This document shows, piece by piece, positions 1-9,411 of a DNA stretch of 64,000 nucleotides. Below the pieces are notes generated by a model. That model saw nothing but the letters and a program-made list of their open reading frames with translations. It was not told the origin of the DNA and did no database searches. The position numbers were made by a program, and so were the translations under genes. Source of the DNA: Asaia bogorensis (GTDB lineage Bacteria > Pseudomonadota > Alphaproteobacteria > Reyranellales > Reyranellaceae). The stretch's first letter is position 1. Every line of letters starts with the position of its first letter. The stretch is taken from assembly GCA_945889625.1 (NCBI GenBank), contig CAMDCE010000003.1, positions 118,909 to 182,908 on the forward strand, in the 5' to 3' direction.

Positions 1-112
1 TCTTGAGCTCGAGCTTCTCAGTCTTGGTGCGCGGATTCTTCTTGGTCACGTAAAAGAAACCGGTGTCGGCGCTGGAAATCATCTTGATCAGGATCGAGGT
101 CGGCTTGGCCAT
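1..112 (-). CDS. rpmG: 50S ribosomal protein L33 (N-terminal part, cut by window edge)
   Basis: The reading frame that starts at the ATG at 112 runs off the left edge of the window after 37 codons. The peptide begins [20 protein letters not shown] and continues with a [21 protein letters not shown] segment, which is the classic L33 sequence. L33 is a small protein of the large ribosomal subunit, usually about 55 residues, so roughly 18 residues are missing. Nothing suggests a pseudogene. In related genomes rpmG sits near the topA/rnr block, which fits the genes that follow. Confidence 0.95.
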   Translation of the reverse strand, partial: MAKPTSILIKMISSADTGFFYVTKKNPRTKTEKLELK

Positions 113-261
113 GGTCTTGTCCTTATGCCCAAAGGGGCGAACTCCTCAAGAGGCCGGCAAATTAGTCGGGGGCGCTGCAGTGTCAAGCACCCCTGCGGGG
201 CAATTTAGCGGCGCGCCGCTGCGCTGCGCACAATGGGGCCGTGCCCAACCGGGCGGACATG

Positions 262-1848
262 CTAGGGGCGCTGAGCCTGCTCGATCGAGCCCGATCGCAC
301 GGCATGGGCATAAAGCGTAGGGTCGCGCAACAGCCGGCCGGCGATGTCGACGTCGCGCTCCGGCGAATCCTCGCCCGGCGGGCAGATCTTGCGCAGGTCC
401 GTCACCTCGGCCGCGGTGGGATTTCGCCCGGCGTGCCAGCGCACGAGCGACGAGCGGTTGGCGTCGACGGTTTCCCGCCCGAGCTGGCCGATGTCGGCCA
501 CCTTGGCCGTGCAGATGTTGGGCAGCACGCCCAGTTCGTTCCAGGTGTAGCCCGAAGGCGCCAGCAGGCGCGACCAGGTCAGCACCAGCTCGCCCTCGTT
601 GGGCAGGCGGATCACGGTCTGCACGGTGCCCTTGCCGTAGCTCGTGGTGCCGACCACCACGGCGCGGCCGCGGTCCTGCAGCGCCGCCGCCACGATCTCG
701 GACGCCGAGGCGGAGTTGCCGTTGACCAGCACCACGATCGGCAGCTCGGCCGACCGCCGGCTGGAGCTGCGGTACGTGCGCTGGCTGTCGGGATGGCGGC
801 CCTGAGTCGAGAAGATGGTGCCGTCGCCGATGAACACCTCGGCCACCGACTGCGCCTGGTCGAGCAGGCCGCCGCGGTTGGAGCGCATGTCGATGATGAT
901 GCCGGCGATGTCGCGGCCGATGTCCTGGCGCGCCCGGTCCAGCGCCGCGCGCAGCGTTTCGGTGGTGGCGGTGTTGAAGCCCGTCAGGTGGATCAGCGCC
1001 ACGTCGCCGCGCCGCTCGTAGATGACGGTGGTCGGGATGATGCGGGCCCGCTTGAGCGACAGGGTGAATTCACGGCCCTGGGAGGGCCGCAGCACGGTCA
1101 GCGCAACCGGCACGCCGACCGTGCCGCGCAGCTTGTGCACGACATCGGCGAGCGAGCGGTCGATCATCGGTTCGTCGTCGATCGCCAGGATCTGGTCGCC
1201 GATCTGCACGCCACCCTTGCCGGCGGGCGAGCCGTCCTGCACGGCGCGGATCAGGATCTTCTTGTCGTCGGCGCGCTCGATGGTGATGCCGACGCCACCG
1301 CCGCCGTCGCGCTGGAAGCGGCTGTCTTTCGCCTCGTCGGGGTCGGAGTAGCGGCTGTTGCGGTCGAGCTGCTTGGTGGTGGCCGCCATCGCGCCCTTGA
1401 TCAGGACCTGGCGATCGGTCTGCTGCAGCACCGGCGAGGCATCGACCGAGGCCGCGAACAGTTCGGCTAGCATGCCGCCCCAGGCCCGGCCGTCGGCGGT
1501 ATCGGCCGGCGCCGGCCGCGACAGAACTTCACGGCCGTCGCGCAGCACGGTGAAGGCCTTGTCGCCGGCCTGCAGCGACATGGCGGGGTCCGTGCCGGCG
1601 AAGCCGCGATAGGTCTCGGCCGACATCTTGCGGAAATCGGGCTCGTAGAGATGGCGATCGGCGATAGCCCGGTAGGCCTGGAGGACGACCCGTTCGACAC
1701 TGACGTCGGCGGCAACGGCGGGGCCACGCGACGGCGCCGCAGCGTTGCCACCCCCATTGGAGGTTTCGCAGGACGCAACCAAGGCGGCTGCGACCAGGGC
1801 GGCTGCGCAATGCGACAGCGGCAGACTGAAAAAACGGGTGAACGGCAC
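262..1848 (-). CDS. S41 family C-terminal processing peptidase, lipoprotein
   Basis: This 528-residue protein is a carboxyl-terminal processing (Ctp/Tsp-like) serine protease, a family that degrades or trims envelope proteins. It starts with a lipoprotein signal: hydrophobic residues about 15-26, then a lipobox LVAS-Cys27, so it is probably lipid-anchored in the envelope. A PDZ domain lies at about 183-265 (GGVGITIE...GDQILAIDD). The S41 core contains the NSASASE serine motif at about 378-384 and the partner Lys406 in TTSYGKG. These are the residues expected for an active Ser/Lys dyad. It lies downstream of rnr and DUF983 on the same strand. The usual start at 1848 places the signal peptide correctly. 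It could be named ctpA, but the paralogue assignment is unsure. Confidence 0.93.
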   Translation of the reverse strand: MPFTRFFSLPLSHCAAALVAAALVASCETSNGGGNAAAPSRGPAVAADVSVERVVLQAYRAIADRHLYEPDFRKMSAETYRGFAGTDPAMSLQAGDKAFTVLRDGREVLSRPAPADTADGRAWGGMLAELFAASVDASPVLQQTDRQVLIKGAMAATTKQLDRNSRYSDPDEAKDSRFQRDGGGGVGITIERADDKKILIRAVQDGSPAGKGGVQIGDQILAIDDEPMIDRSLADVVHKLRGTVGVPVALTVLRPSQGREFTLSLKRARIIPTTVIYERRGDVALIHLTGFNTATTETLRAALDRARQDIGRDIAGIIIDMRSNRGGLLDQAQSVAEVFIGDGTIFSTQGRHPDSQRTYRSSSRRSAELPIVVLVNGNSASASEIVAAALQDRGRAVVVGTTSYGKGTVQTVIRLPNEGELVLTWSRLLAPSGYTWNELGVLPNICTAKVADIGQLGRETVDANRSSLVRWHAGRNPTAAEVTDLRKICPPGEDSPERDVDIAGRLLRDPTLYAHAVRSGSIEQAQRP

Positions 1849-1921
1849 TTAGTACACCTTGCTGACGGTCACCCTAGCACAAGCTGCTGCCGGGCGGCTA
1901 ACGCCGAGATCGCGGGCCAAA

Positions 1922-2326
1922 TCAGGGAGATAAGTCCAGCCCCTGCGGGGTCGGTTTGGGGGTTGTAACGCGGTGGGTCCACAGCAGCGCGATGACCGTT
2001 CCCTTGATACGCGGCAGCAATGTCAGCGCCAGGATGACGGACAGCGGCAGCCACAGGGCGGCATGAAACCACAGGGGTGGCTGGCGGCCAAAGCGCTCCA
2101 GCACCAGGACCAGCGGCACGATGATGTGGCCGACGGCAAAAATCGTGAAATAGGCCGGGGCATCGTCGGCTCGAAACGGCTCCAGCGCCAGCCCGCAGGC
2201 CGGGCAGTGGCTTTGCATTTTGAGGAACCCTCCGAACAACGCGCCCGCGCTGCAGCGCGGGCAACGGCCGCGCCAGCCGCGCCTGAGGGCGGTCCAGAAT
2301 TCGACAGGGGCGTGAACGGCAGTCAC
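1922..2326 (-). CDS. DUF983 family membrane protein
   Basis: The protein has an N-terminal zinc-ribbon-like pair of motifs, CPRC and CPAC, about 20 residues apart. Two hydrophobic membrane segments follow (AYFTIFAVGHIIVPLVLVLE, then a WLPLSVILALTLL stretch). This is the signature of DUF983, whose biochemical role is unknown. The frame stays open upstream to an ATG at 2416, but that would overlap the rnr reading frame by 68 bp and add a low-complexity tail. I prefer the GTG at 2326, 22 bp downstream of the rnr stop, giving 134 residues. It is the next gene after rnr, which is a common alphaproteobacterial arrangement. Confidence 0.8.
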   Translation of the reverse strand: MTAVHAPVEFWTALRRGWRGRCPRCSAGALFGGFLKMQSHCPACGLALEPFRADDAPAYFTIFAVGHIIVPLVLVLERFGRQPPLWFHAALWLPLSVILALTLLPRIKGTVIALLWTHRVTTPKPTPQGLDLSP

Positions 2327-2348
2327 CGCCTCAAGATGGGCGCTCGGC

Positions 2349-4619
2349 CTAGTTTCGTCGTCGCGACCGTTTGTCCCGAGGGGGCTTGCCGTGCGCGACC
2401 GGACGACGCGGGCCACCGCGAGCAGGCCGCTGTTGACCGCGCGACAGGGCGTGGCGCTCGACCCGCTCGATCACCTCGACGACGTCGAACAGCAGGCCGC
2501 CGGTGGCGGTGTCGGCCTCGACCAGCTTGACCCGCAGCCGGTCGCCCAGCCCGTAGGTCTCGCCGGTACGCTCGCCGATCAGCAACTGGCGGCCTTCGTC
2601 GTGGCGGAAGAATTCCTGGCCGAGCGTGCGGATCGGGATCAGTCCGTCGGCGCCCGAGCCGTCCAGCGCGGCGAACAGGCCGAAGCGGGTGACGCTGGTC
2701 ACCCGGGCAGTGAAGGTGGCGCCGACGTGTTCGGCCATATAGGCCGCGACATAACGGTCCATGGCGCCGCGTTCGGCCATGACGGCGCGCCGCTCGCACA
2801 TCGACAGATGCTCGCCGAACTCCACGAAGCGGCCGCGGTCGGCTTCGGCCAGGCCGCCTTCGCCCAGGCCGTAGGCCGCGATCAGGGCGCGATGGACGAT
2901 CAGGTCGGGAAAGCGCCGGATCGGTGAGGTGAAGTGGGCATAGCGCGCCAGTGCCAGACCAAAATGGCCGAGATTGTCGGGGCTGTAGACCGCCTGGCTC
3001 TGGCTGCGCAGGATGGTTTCGTTGACCAGCCGGGCCACCGGCTTGCCTTCGACGGCTTTCAGCACGCGGTTGAGATCGCCCGGTCCCAGCCGCTGTCCGG
3101 TGGGCAGGGCGATGCCCAGGGTCCCCAGGAACTCGCGCAGCGCGTCGAGCTTGGCGGGGTCGGGATGGTCGTGGACGCGGTAGAGGCAGGGCGCGTGGCG
3201 CTGTTCCAGCGACTGGGCCGCCGCAACGTTGGCCAGCACCATGAATTCCTCGATCAGCTTGTGGCTGTCGAGCCGCTCGCGCACGCCGATCTCGGCGATG
3301 CGGCCGTCGTCTCCGAGGCGAACCAGCCGCTCCGGCAGGTCGAGATCGAGCGCGCCGCGTTTCTCGCGCGCCGCCAGCAGGACCTTGAATGCAGCGTAGA
3401 GCGGCCCCACGACGCTCCGCATCAGGGGCGCAATCTCCTCGTCAGGATGGCCATCCTTGGCGCGCTGCAGGCGATTGTAGGTAAGTCTGGCCGCCGACCG
3501 CATCATGGCGCGGTGGAAGCGGTGCTTCTTCAACTCGCCGTGCGCGTCGATCCACATTTCGGCCACCAGCACCGGCCGGTCCTGGCGCGGCAACAGCGAG
3601 CACCAGTTATTCGACAAGGCCTCCGGTAGCATCGGCACCACCCGGTCGGGAAAATAGACCGAGGTGCCGCGGCGGTAGGCGGCTCTATCGAGCGGCTTGT
3701 CGTGGCGGACGTACCAGGCGACGTCGGCGATGGCGACCAGCAGGCGCCAGCCGCCCTCGTGGTCGGGATCGGGCTCGGCGAACACCGCATCGTCGAAGTC
3801 ACGGGCGTCCTCGCCGTCGATGGTGACCAGCGGTGTCTGGCGCAGGTCGAGCCGGTCGCCCAGAGGCGCCGCCTTGGCGCGCTCGGCCTCCTCCGCAGCG
3901 GCCGGCGGAAAGTCGACCGGGATGTCGTTTGCGGCGATGGAGATCAGGCTGACGGTGCGCGGATCGCTCATCGGCCCAATGCGTTCGAGCACCCGTGCAC
4001 GGTGCGACAGCGCCGTGCCGGTCTCCTCGATCCATACGATATCGCCTGGCTTGGCGCCGTTCTTGTCGGCCGGCCGGACCTCGAATTCGCGCCTGAGCTT
4101 GCGGTCGGTCGGCGTCACCAGGCCGAGCCCGCGCCGATCGGCCGGCTCCTCGTAGAGGCCGAGGATCTTCTTGGGGCCGCTGCCCAGGCGGCGGATGATG
4201 CGCGCCTCGTAGGTGTCCTTGCCGCGCCGCTTGAGGCTGGCCAGCACGCGGTCGCCGACGGCAGGTGCCGGGCCTGGGCCGCTACGCGAGCCATGCGGAT
4301 CGATCTCGATGCGCGGCGTGGGGCCGTCCTTCTCGTCGTCGTGCTTGCGCGGCACGGCGATCAGATGGCCGTCCTTGTCGACCCGTACGATCTCCAGGAC
4401 CGTGACGTCGGTCAGCGCGGCAGGGTCGCGGAAGGTCTTGGCGCGGTCGGCCGCGACCTCGCCCGTGTCGCGCAGGTCGCGCAGCAGGGCCTTCAATTCG
4501 ATGCGTTGGTCGCCCTTGATGCCGAAGGCGCGGGCAATCTCGCGCTTGCCTATCGGCGTGGTGCTTTGCTTGATGAAAGCCAGCAGTTCGTCGCGCGTCG
4601 GGACGCGGCCCTTAGCCAT
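2349..4619 (-). CDS. rnr: Ribonuclease R
   Basis: This 756-residue protein is a 3'-5' exoribonuclease of the RNB family, which degrades structured RNA in the cytoplasm. An N-terminal winged-helix segment (about 1-70) and cold-shock-like regions come first. The RNB catalytic core with the acidic motif DGEDARDFDDAVF follows, then a conserved TSPIRRFPDL element and a C-terminal S1 domain (about 640-725). The tail is rich in Arg/Lys, as is usual for RNase R. The start ATG at 4619 overlaps the topA stop codon by 8 bp, which suggests translational coupling with topA. All family landmarks are present. Confidence 0.97.
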   Translation of the reverse strand: MAKGRVPTRDELLAFIKQSTTPIGKREIARAFGIKGDQRIELKALLRDLRDTGEVAADRAKTFRDPAALTDVTVLEIVRVDKDGHLIAVPRKHDDEKDGPTPRIEIDPHGSRSGPGPAPAVGDRVLASLKRRGKDTYEARIIRRLGSGPKKILGLYEEPADRRGLGLVTPTDRKLRREFEVRPADKNGAKPGDIVWIEETGTALSHRARVLERIGPMSDPRTVSLISIAANDIPVDFPPAAAEEAERAKAAPLGDRLDLRQTPLVTIDGEDARDFDDAVFAEPDPDHEGGWRLLVAIADVAWYVRHDKPLDRAAYRRGTSVYFPDRVVPMLPEALSNNWCSLLPRQDRPVLVAEMWIDAHGELKKHRFHRAMMRSAARLTYNRLQRAKDGHPDEEIAPLMRSVVGPLYAAFKVLLAAREKRGALDLDLPERLVRLGDDGRIAEIGVRERLDSHKLIEEFMVLANVAAAQSLEQRHAPCLYRVHDHPDPAKLDALREFLGTLGIALPTGQRLGPGDLNRVLKAVEGKPVARLVNETILRSQSQAVYSPDNLGHFGLALARYAHFTSPIRRFPDLIVHRALIAAYGLGEGGLAEADRGRFVEFGEHLSMCERRAVMAERGAMDRYVAAYMAEHVGATFTARVTSVTRFGLFAALDGSGADGLIPIRTLGQEFFRHDEGRQLLIGERTGETYGLGDRLRVKLVEADTATGGLLFDVVEVIERVERHALSRGQQRPARGGPRRPVAHGKPPRDKRSRRRN

Positions 4620-7332
4620 CGGTTCCAGTACGTGGGGGGATTTCGGCCTTGGGCTTTCGCTTGGGCGCGGGTTTCTTTTTGACAGTTTTTGGTTTCACTT
4701 CCGTATCATTGGCCGGCGCGCCGATTTCGGTCGCGCCATTGGCCTTGGGTTTGGTTTTCGCCTTGGGGGCGGCCTTCTTCGCCCGCACCGGCTTCTTGGC
4801 GCCACCCTTGGCGGCGCGCTCGGCGAGCAGCGAGATGGCCTGGTCGAGCGTCAGCTCTTCCGGCTTCAGATCGTTGGGCACGGTGGCGTTGATGCCGCCA
4901 TGCTTCACATAATGGCCGTAGCGGCCATCGTAGAGTTCGATCGGCGACTCATCCATCGGATGGTTGCCGACCACCCGCAACGGCTTCACCGCCGCCCGGC
5001 CGCGGCTTGCACCCTTGGCCTCGGCGAGCAGCGCCACCGCGCGGTTCATACCGACCTCGAGAACGCTCTCGTCGGCCGGAATCGATTTGTACTTGGTGCC
5101 GTGCTTCACGTAGGGGCCGAAGCGACCGACACCGGCCAGCACGGCTTCACCATCATCGGGATGCTTGCCGAGCTCGCGCGGCAGCGACAGCAGCGCCAGC
5201 GCCTTGTCCAGGGTCACGTCGTCGGGCGTCATGCCCTTGAGCAGCGACTGCCGCTTGGGTTTGTCCTTGCCCTCGGGCTCACCGAGCTGGACATAAAGAC
5301 CGTAAGGGCCCTTGCGCAGGGTGACCTGCTTGCCGGTCACCGGGTCGATGCCCAGAATCCTCGGCCCGTCCATGTTGACGCCTGACGCGGCATCGGCGTC
5401 GGCATCGACGATGCCGAGCTTGCGCGTGAAGCGGCACTCCGGATAGTTCGAACAGCCGATGAAGGCGCCGAACTTGCCGAGCTTCAGCCCGAGCCGGCCG
5501 TTGGCACAGGACGGGCAGTCGCGCGGGTTCTTGCCGCCATTGTCGTTGGCCGGGAAGAAGTGGGGGCCGAGCTCCTCGTCGATCTTGTCGAGCACTTCGC
5601 GGACGCGCAGGTCCTTGGTCTCGCCGACGGCGGCGGAGAAGGCCTTCCAGAACTCGCGCAGCACCTGGCGCCAGTCGATCTTGCCGCCCGAGATGTCGTC
5701 GAGCTCTTCCTCGAGGTGGGCGGTGAAGTCGTATTCAACGTAGCGCGGGAAATAGCTCTGCAGGAAAGCGGTGACGATGCGGCCGCGGTCTTCGGGCACG
5801 AAGCGCTTGCGGTCGATCTTCACGTAGTTGCGCCGCTGCAGCACCTCGATGATGCTGGCGTAGGTCGAGGGCCGGCCGATGCCGAGCTCCTCCAGCTTCT
5901 TGACCAGGCTGGCCTCGGAATAGCGCGGCGGCGGTTCGGTGAAATGCTGCTCCGGCACGACGTCGCGGCGCTCCAGCGCCTCGGCTTCGAGAACGTCGGG
6001 CAGGATGGCGTTGCCGTCCTCGTCCTCGTGGCCATTGTCGTCCTTGCCCTCGTCGTAGAGGGTAAGGAAGCCGTTGAACTTGATCACCGAGCCGGTGGCG
6101 CGGAGCTGGACGGTCTTGTCGCCGCTGGCGATATCGACCGTGACCTGGTCGAGCACGGCGCTTTCCATCTGGCTCGCGACCGTGCGCTTCCAGATCAGCT
6201 CGTAGAGTCCGAGCTGGTCCTTGTCGAGATACTGGGCGACGTCCTGCGGTGTGCGGAACAGATCGGTCGGGCGGATCGCCTCGTGTGCTTCCTGGGCGTT
6301 CTTGGCCTTGGAGGTGTAGACGCGTGGGCTCGCCGGCACGTAGCTCTGGCCGTACTTGGTCTCGATCAGGCGGCGGGTCTGGCCGATCGCCTCGGGCGCG
6401 AGCTGCACGCCGTCGGTACGCATGTAGGTGATGAGGCCGACCGTCTCGCCGCCGATATCGACGCCTTCATAGAGGCGCTGGGCGATGCGCATCGCCGTGG
6501 CGGCGCCGACGCCGAGCTTGCGCGAGGCCTCCTGCTGCAGGGTCGAGGTGATGAAGGGCGGCGGCGGGTTACGGCGGACCTGGCGGCGGTCGATCGACGC
6601 GACCGAGAAGGCGCGGCGCTCGATCTCGCGCTTGGCGGCTTCGGCGCGCTCGGCATTGTTGAGGTCGAACTTGTCGAGCTTGCGGCCGTCGAGGTGGGTG
6701 AGGCGGGCCTTCAGCGCCTGCTTCTTGGCGGTGCCGAAGATCGCATCGACCGTCCAGTATTCGCGGGTCTTGAAGACCTCGATCTCCGATTCGCGCTCGC
6801 AGATCAGGCGCAGCGCCACCGACTGCACGCGGCCGGCCGACCGGCTGCCCGGCAGCTTGCGCCACAGCACCGGCGACAGCGTAAAGCCCACCAGATAGTC
6901 GAGGGCACGACGGGCGAGGTAGGCGTCGATCAGCGGCTGGTCTAATTCGCGCGGATGGGCGACGGCGTCGAGCACCGACTGCTTGGTGATGGCGTTGAAA
7001 GTGACACGTTTGACGTCGACCCCGACCAGCGCCTTCTTGGCGGCCAGGATATCGCGAACGTGCCAGGAGATCGCTTCGCCCTCGCGATCCGGGTCGGTCG
7101 CGAGGTAAAGCTTGCCGCCCTTGGTGATCGCCTTGGCGATGGCGTCGATGCGCTTCTGCGACTGGGCGTCGACCTCCCAGTCCATGGCGAAGTCTTCGTC
7201 CGGACGCACCGATCCGTCCTTGGGCGGCAGGTCGCGGACATGACCATAGGAGGCCAGCACGGTGAAACCGGGGCCGAGATACTTACCAATGGTCTTTGCC
7301 TTGGCCGGGGACTCGACGACCAATACGTCCAT
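4612..7332 (-). CDS. topA: DNA topoisomerase I
   Basis: This 906-residue type IA topoisomerase relaxes negative supercoils. The N-terminal Toprim domain shows Glu7 in VVESPAKAKTI and the acidic triad region at Asp80/Asp82 (ATDPDREGE). The catalytic tyrosine is Tyr303 in LITYMRTDG. Near residue 600 there is a CPSC...CSNYPEC zinc-finger element, followed by repeated C-terminal domains. A final Lys/Ala/Pro-rich tail of about 60 residues resembles the basic tails of other GC-rich organisms. The gene lies between dprA (50 bp upstream) and rnr (8-bp overlap), the canonical alphaproteobacterial order. Confidence 0.98.
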   Translation of the reverse strand: MDVLVVESPAKAKTIGKYLGPGFTVLASYGHVRDLPPKDGSVRPDEDFAMDWEVDAQSQKRIDAIAKAITKGGKLYLATDPDREGEAISWHVRDILAAKKALVGVDVKRVTFNAITKQSVLDAVAHPRELDQPLIDAYLARRALDYLVGFTLSPVLWRKLPGSRSAGRVQSVALRLICERESEIEVFKTREYWTVDAIFGTAKKQALKARLTHLDGRKLDKFDLNNAERAEAAKREIERRAFSVASIDRRQVRRNPPPPFITSTLQQEASRKLGVGAATAMRIAQRLYEGVDIGGETVGLITYMRTDGVQLAPEAIGQTRRLIETKYGQSYVPASPRVYTSKAKNAQEAHEAIRPTDLFRTPQDVAQYLDKDQLGLYELIWKRTVASQMESAVLDQVTVDIASGDKTVQLRATGSVIKFNGFLTLYDEGKDDNGHEDEDGNAILPDVLEAEALERRDVVPEQHFTEPPPRYSEASLVKKLEELGIGRPSTYASIIEVLQRRNYVKIDRKRFVPEDRGRIVTAFLQSYFPRYVEYDFTAHLEEELDDISGGKIDWRQVLREFWKAFSAAVGETKDLRVREVLDKIDEELGPHFFPANDNGGKNPRDCPSCANGRLGLKLGKFGAFIGCSNYPECRFTRKLGIVDADADAASGVNMDGPRILGIDPVTGKQVTLRKGPYGLYVQLGEPEGKDKPKRQSLLKGMTPDDVTLDKALALLSLPRELGKHPDDGEAVLAGVGRFGPYVKHGTKYKSIPADESVLEVGMNRAVALLAEAKGASRGRAAVKPLRVVGNHPMDESPIELYDGRYGHYVKHGGINATVPNDLKPEELTLDQAISLLAERAAKGGAKKPVRAKKAAPKAKTKPKANGATEIGAPANDTEVKPKTVKKKPAPKRKPKAEIPPRTGTDG

Positions 7333-7382
7333 CGCCGGTACATGCTCCGTGTGATATTAAGTACCGGAGCTAAATCACTGAT

Positions 7383-8438
7383 CTAAATCAGAGATACGCG
7401 GTTACCCCGGTGCCTCTCCAGGCGGCCCTCCAGCTCGAGGGCCAGCAGGACCTCCGCCATGGAGGCGGCGGACACTTGGCAGCGACGTACCAGTTCGTCA
7501 ACCGCGGTAGGCGTGGGACTAAGGGCCTCGAGCACTGCTGCAGTGCCACTGTCACGCGATTTTTGTCGGGGCTTTTCAAGAGCTTGCGGTGCAGACTGCG
7601 GCAAACCCAACACACTCAAAATATCGTTCGCGTCACGCACCAGAATAGCCCCATCACGGATAAGGCTATTGGACCCGGCGTGGCGGGGATCCATGGGCGA
7701 GCCGGGCACGACAAAGACCTCGCGGCCCTGCTCTGCGGCCCTCTGCGCGGTGATCAGCGAGCCCGAACGGGCCGCTGCCTCGATCACGATCACTCCGGCC
7801 GACAGGCCCGACACGATGCGGTTGCGGCGGGGAAAGGCGCGGGCGACCGACGGCGCGCCATGGTGGCCTTCGCTCAGCAACAGGCCCTGGGCGGCGATCC
7901 GGGAATAAAGGGAGGCATTCTGCGGCGGGTAGATCTGGTCGACGCCGCCGGCCGGCACGGCGATGGTGCCGGTGCCGAGCGCGGCCTCATGCGCGGCGGT
8001 GTCGGTGCCACGCGCCAGGCCGGAGGCGATCACGAAGCCCGCTTGCCCCAAGGTAGCCGCAAGCTCTGCCGCAAAGCGGCGGCCCGCCGCCGAGGCTTCG
8101 CGGGCGCCCACAAGCGCCAGGGTCGGGCGGGCGAGCAGGCCTGTGTCGCCGATCGCCGACAGGACCGGCGGTGCATCGGCAAGTGCCGCCAGCGCCGCCG
8201 GATAGGCTGGATCGCCCAGCACCAGGAAACGCCCGCCGGCGGCGGTCAGCGATTTGTCTTCCTGAGCGATGACGGCGTCGGAGACCGTGGCCAGGGCCGC
8301 GCAGGCCGCCAGTGCCGAGCCGAAATGCTGCAGCGCCTCGTGGAAGGTGATCGGTCCAATGCGCGGACTGCGCGCCAGGCGCAGCCGAGCCCGGCGTTCC
8401 GCCGGATCGAGATCGGGTTGTGGGGCGCCGTCGAACAT
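7383..8438 (-). CDS. dprA: DNA-processing protein DprA
   Basis: DprA/Smf loads RecA onto incoming single-stranded DNA during transformation. The Rossmann core is visible: ALVGAREASAAGRRFA, then SGLARGTDTAAH and AVPAGGVDQIYPPQN. A C-terminal winged-helix of about 65 residues follows. The frame opens at 8477, but the first 13 residues are not family-like. I place the start at the ATG at 8438 (MFDGAPQPDLDPAERRARL), giving 351 residues. In related genomes plsY is normally the gene directly upstream. Here the next upstream gene is an ABC permease and plsY is 14.7 kb away. Confidence 0.95.
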   Translation of the reverse strand: MFDGAPQPDLDPAERRARLRLARSPRIGPITFHEALQHFGSALAACAALATVSDAVIAQEDKSLTAAGGRFLVLGDPAYPAALAALADAPPVLSAIGDTGLLARPTLALVGAREASAAGRRFAAELAATLGQAGFVIASGLARGTDTAAHEAALGTGTIAVPAGGVDQIYPPQNASLYSRIAAQGLLLSEGHHGAPSVARAFPRRNRIVSGLSAGVIVIEAAARSGSLITAQRAAEQGREVFVVPGSPMDPRHAGSNSLIRDGAILVRDANDILSVLGLPQSAPQALEKPRQKSRDSGTAAVLEALSPTPTAVDELVRRCQVSAASMAEVLLALELEGRLERHRGNRVSLI

Positions 8439-8490
8439 GCGCCGACTGTAGGAGAGAGTTTCTGATATGTAAAACAACTATAAGTGGCAA

Positions 8491-9411
8491 TCAGCGCAGC
8501 TTGGGATTAAGTGCGTCGCGCAGCCAGTCGCCCAGCAGGTTGACCGACAGCGACAGGATCACCAGCGCCAGCGCCGGGAAGATCACGATCCACCATTCGC
8601 CGGAGAACAAAAAGGCGTTGCCGATGCGGATCAAGGTGCCAAGCGAGGGTTGGGTGGCCGGCATGCCGACCCCGAGGTAAGACAGCGACGCCTCGGCGAT
8701 GACGGCGAGTGCCAGCTCGATGGTGGCGATCACCAGCACCGGCCCCCAGGCGTTGGGCAACACATGGCTGAGCGCAATGCGCGTGCTCGGCACGCCGATG
8801 ATGCGGGCGGCGTTGACGTAGTCCTTGTTCTTTTCGGCCAGCGTCGTGGCTCGGGTGACCCGGGCGAACTGCGGCCAATAGGCAAAGCCGATCGACAGCA
8901 CCAGCACCCAGATCGCGATATCGTCGTGCACGTTCTTGGGCAGCACGACCCGCGCCACGCCGTCGAGGGTGAGCGCGATCAGGATGGCGGGCACGGTGAG
9001 CTGGATGTCGGCGACCCGCATGATCATCGCCTCGACCCAGCCGCCGCGGAAGCCCGCCAGCAGGCCCAGCAACACACCGGTCGCCACCGACAGCACTATC
9101 GCGGCAAGCCCGATCATCAGCGACATGCGGCAGCCGTAGAGGATGGCCGACAGCATGTCGCGGCCCTGGTTGTCGGTGCCCAGCAGATGGTGGGCCGTGC
9201 CGCCGTTCATCCAGGCCGGCGGCGTGAAGGCATCCATCAGGTTGAGCGACTTGATGTCGAAGGGATTGAACGGGGCGATCCAGGGCGCGAAGGCTGCGCC
9301 GGCGAAAATGAGCAGGGTCACGACAGCGGCGATGACGGTGAGCGGCGAGCGACGGAAACTCCACCACAGGTCCGACTCGCGCAGGCGGGCGAGGGTCGAG
9401 GTGTCGGTCAT
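8491..9411 (-). CDS. Peptide-type ABC transporter permease (DppC/OppC-like)
   Basis: This 306-residue inner-membrane protein has an N-terminal cytoplasmic segment, a first membrane helix at about 23-45, and the LLGTDNQGRDMLSAILYG motif typical of DppC/OppC. The EAA loop region (DYVNAARIIGVPSTRIALSHVLPN) contacts the ATPase in this family. It should form a heterodimer with the permease at 10576-11604. Its ATG overlaps the stop of the MFS gene by 4 bp (ATGA), so the genes are translationally coupled. No ATP-binding subunit follows; the next gene is dprA. The substrate is probably a peptide or another small solute and cannot be specified. Confidence 0.93.
   Translation of the reverse strand: MTDTSTLARLRESDLWWSFRRSPLTVIAAVVTLLIFAGAAFAPWIAPFNPFDIKSLNLMDAFTPPAWMNGGTAHHLLGTDNQGRDMLSAILYGCRMSLMIGLAAIVLSVATGVLLGLLAGFRGGWVEAMIMRVADIQLTVPAILIALTLDGVARVVLPKNVHDDIAIWVLVLSIGFAYWPQFARVTRATTLAEKNKDYVNAARIIGVPSTRIALSHVLPNAWGPVLVIATIELALAVIAEASLSYLGVGMPATQPSLGTLIRIGNAFLFSGEWWIVIFPALALVILSLSVNLLGDWLRDALNPKLR

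Noticed and set aside
241..1470. Long plus-strand open frames opposite the S41, rnr and topA genes
   Set aside because: They are rich in His/Arg/Ala/Gly and mirror the codon pattern of the minus-strand genes, a typical effect of high GC content.
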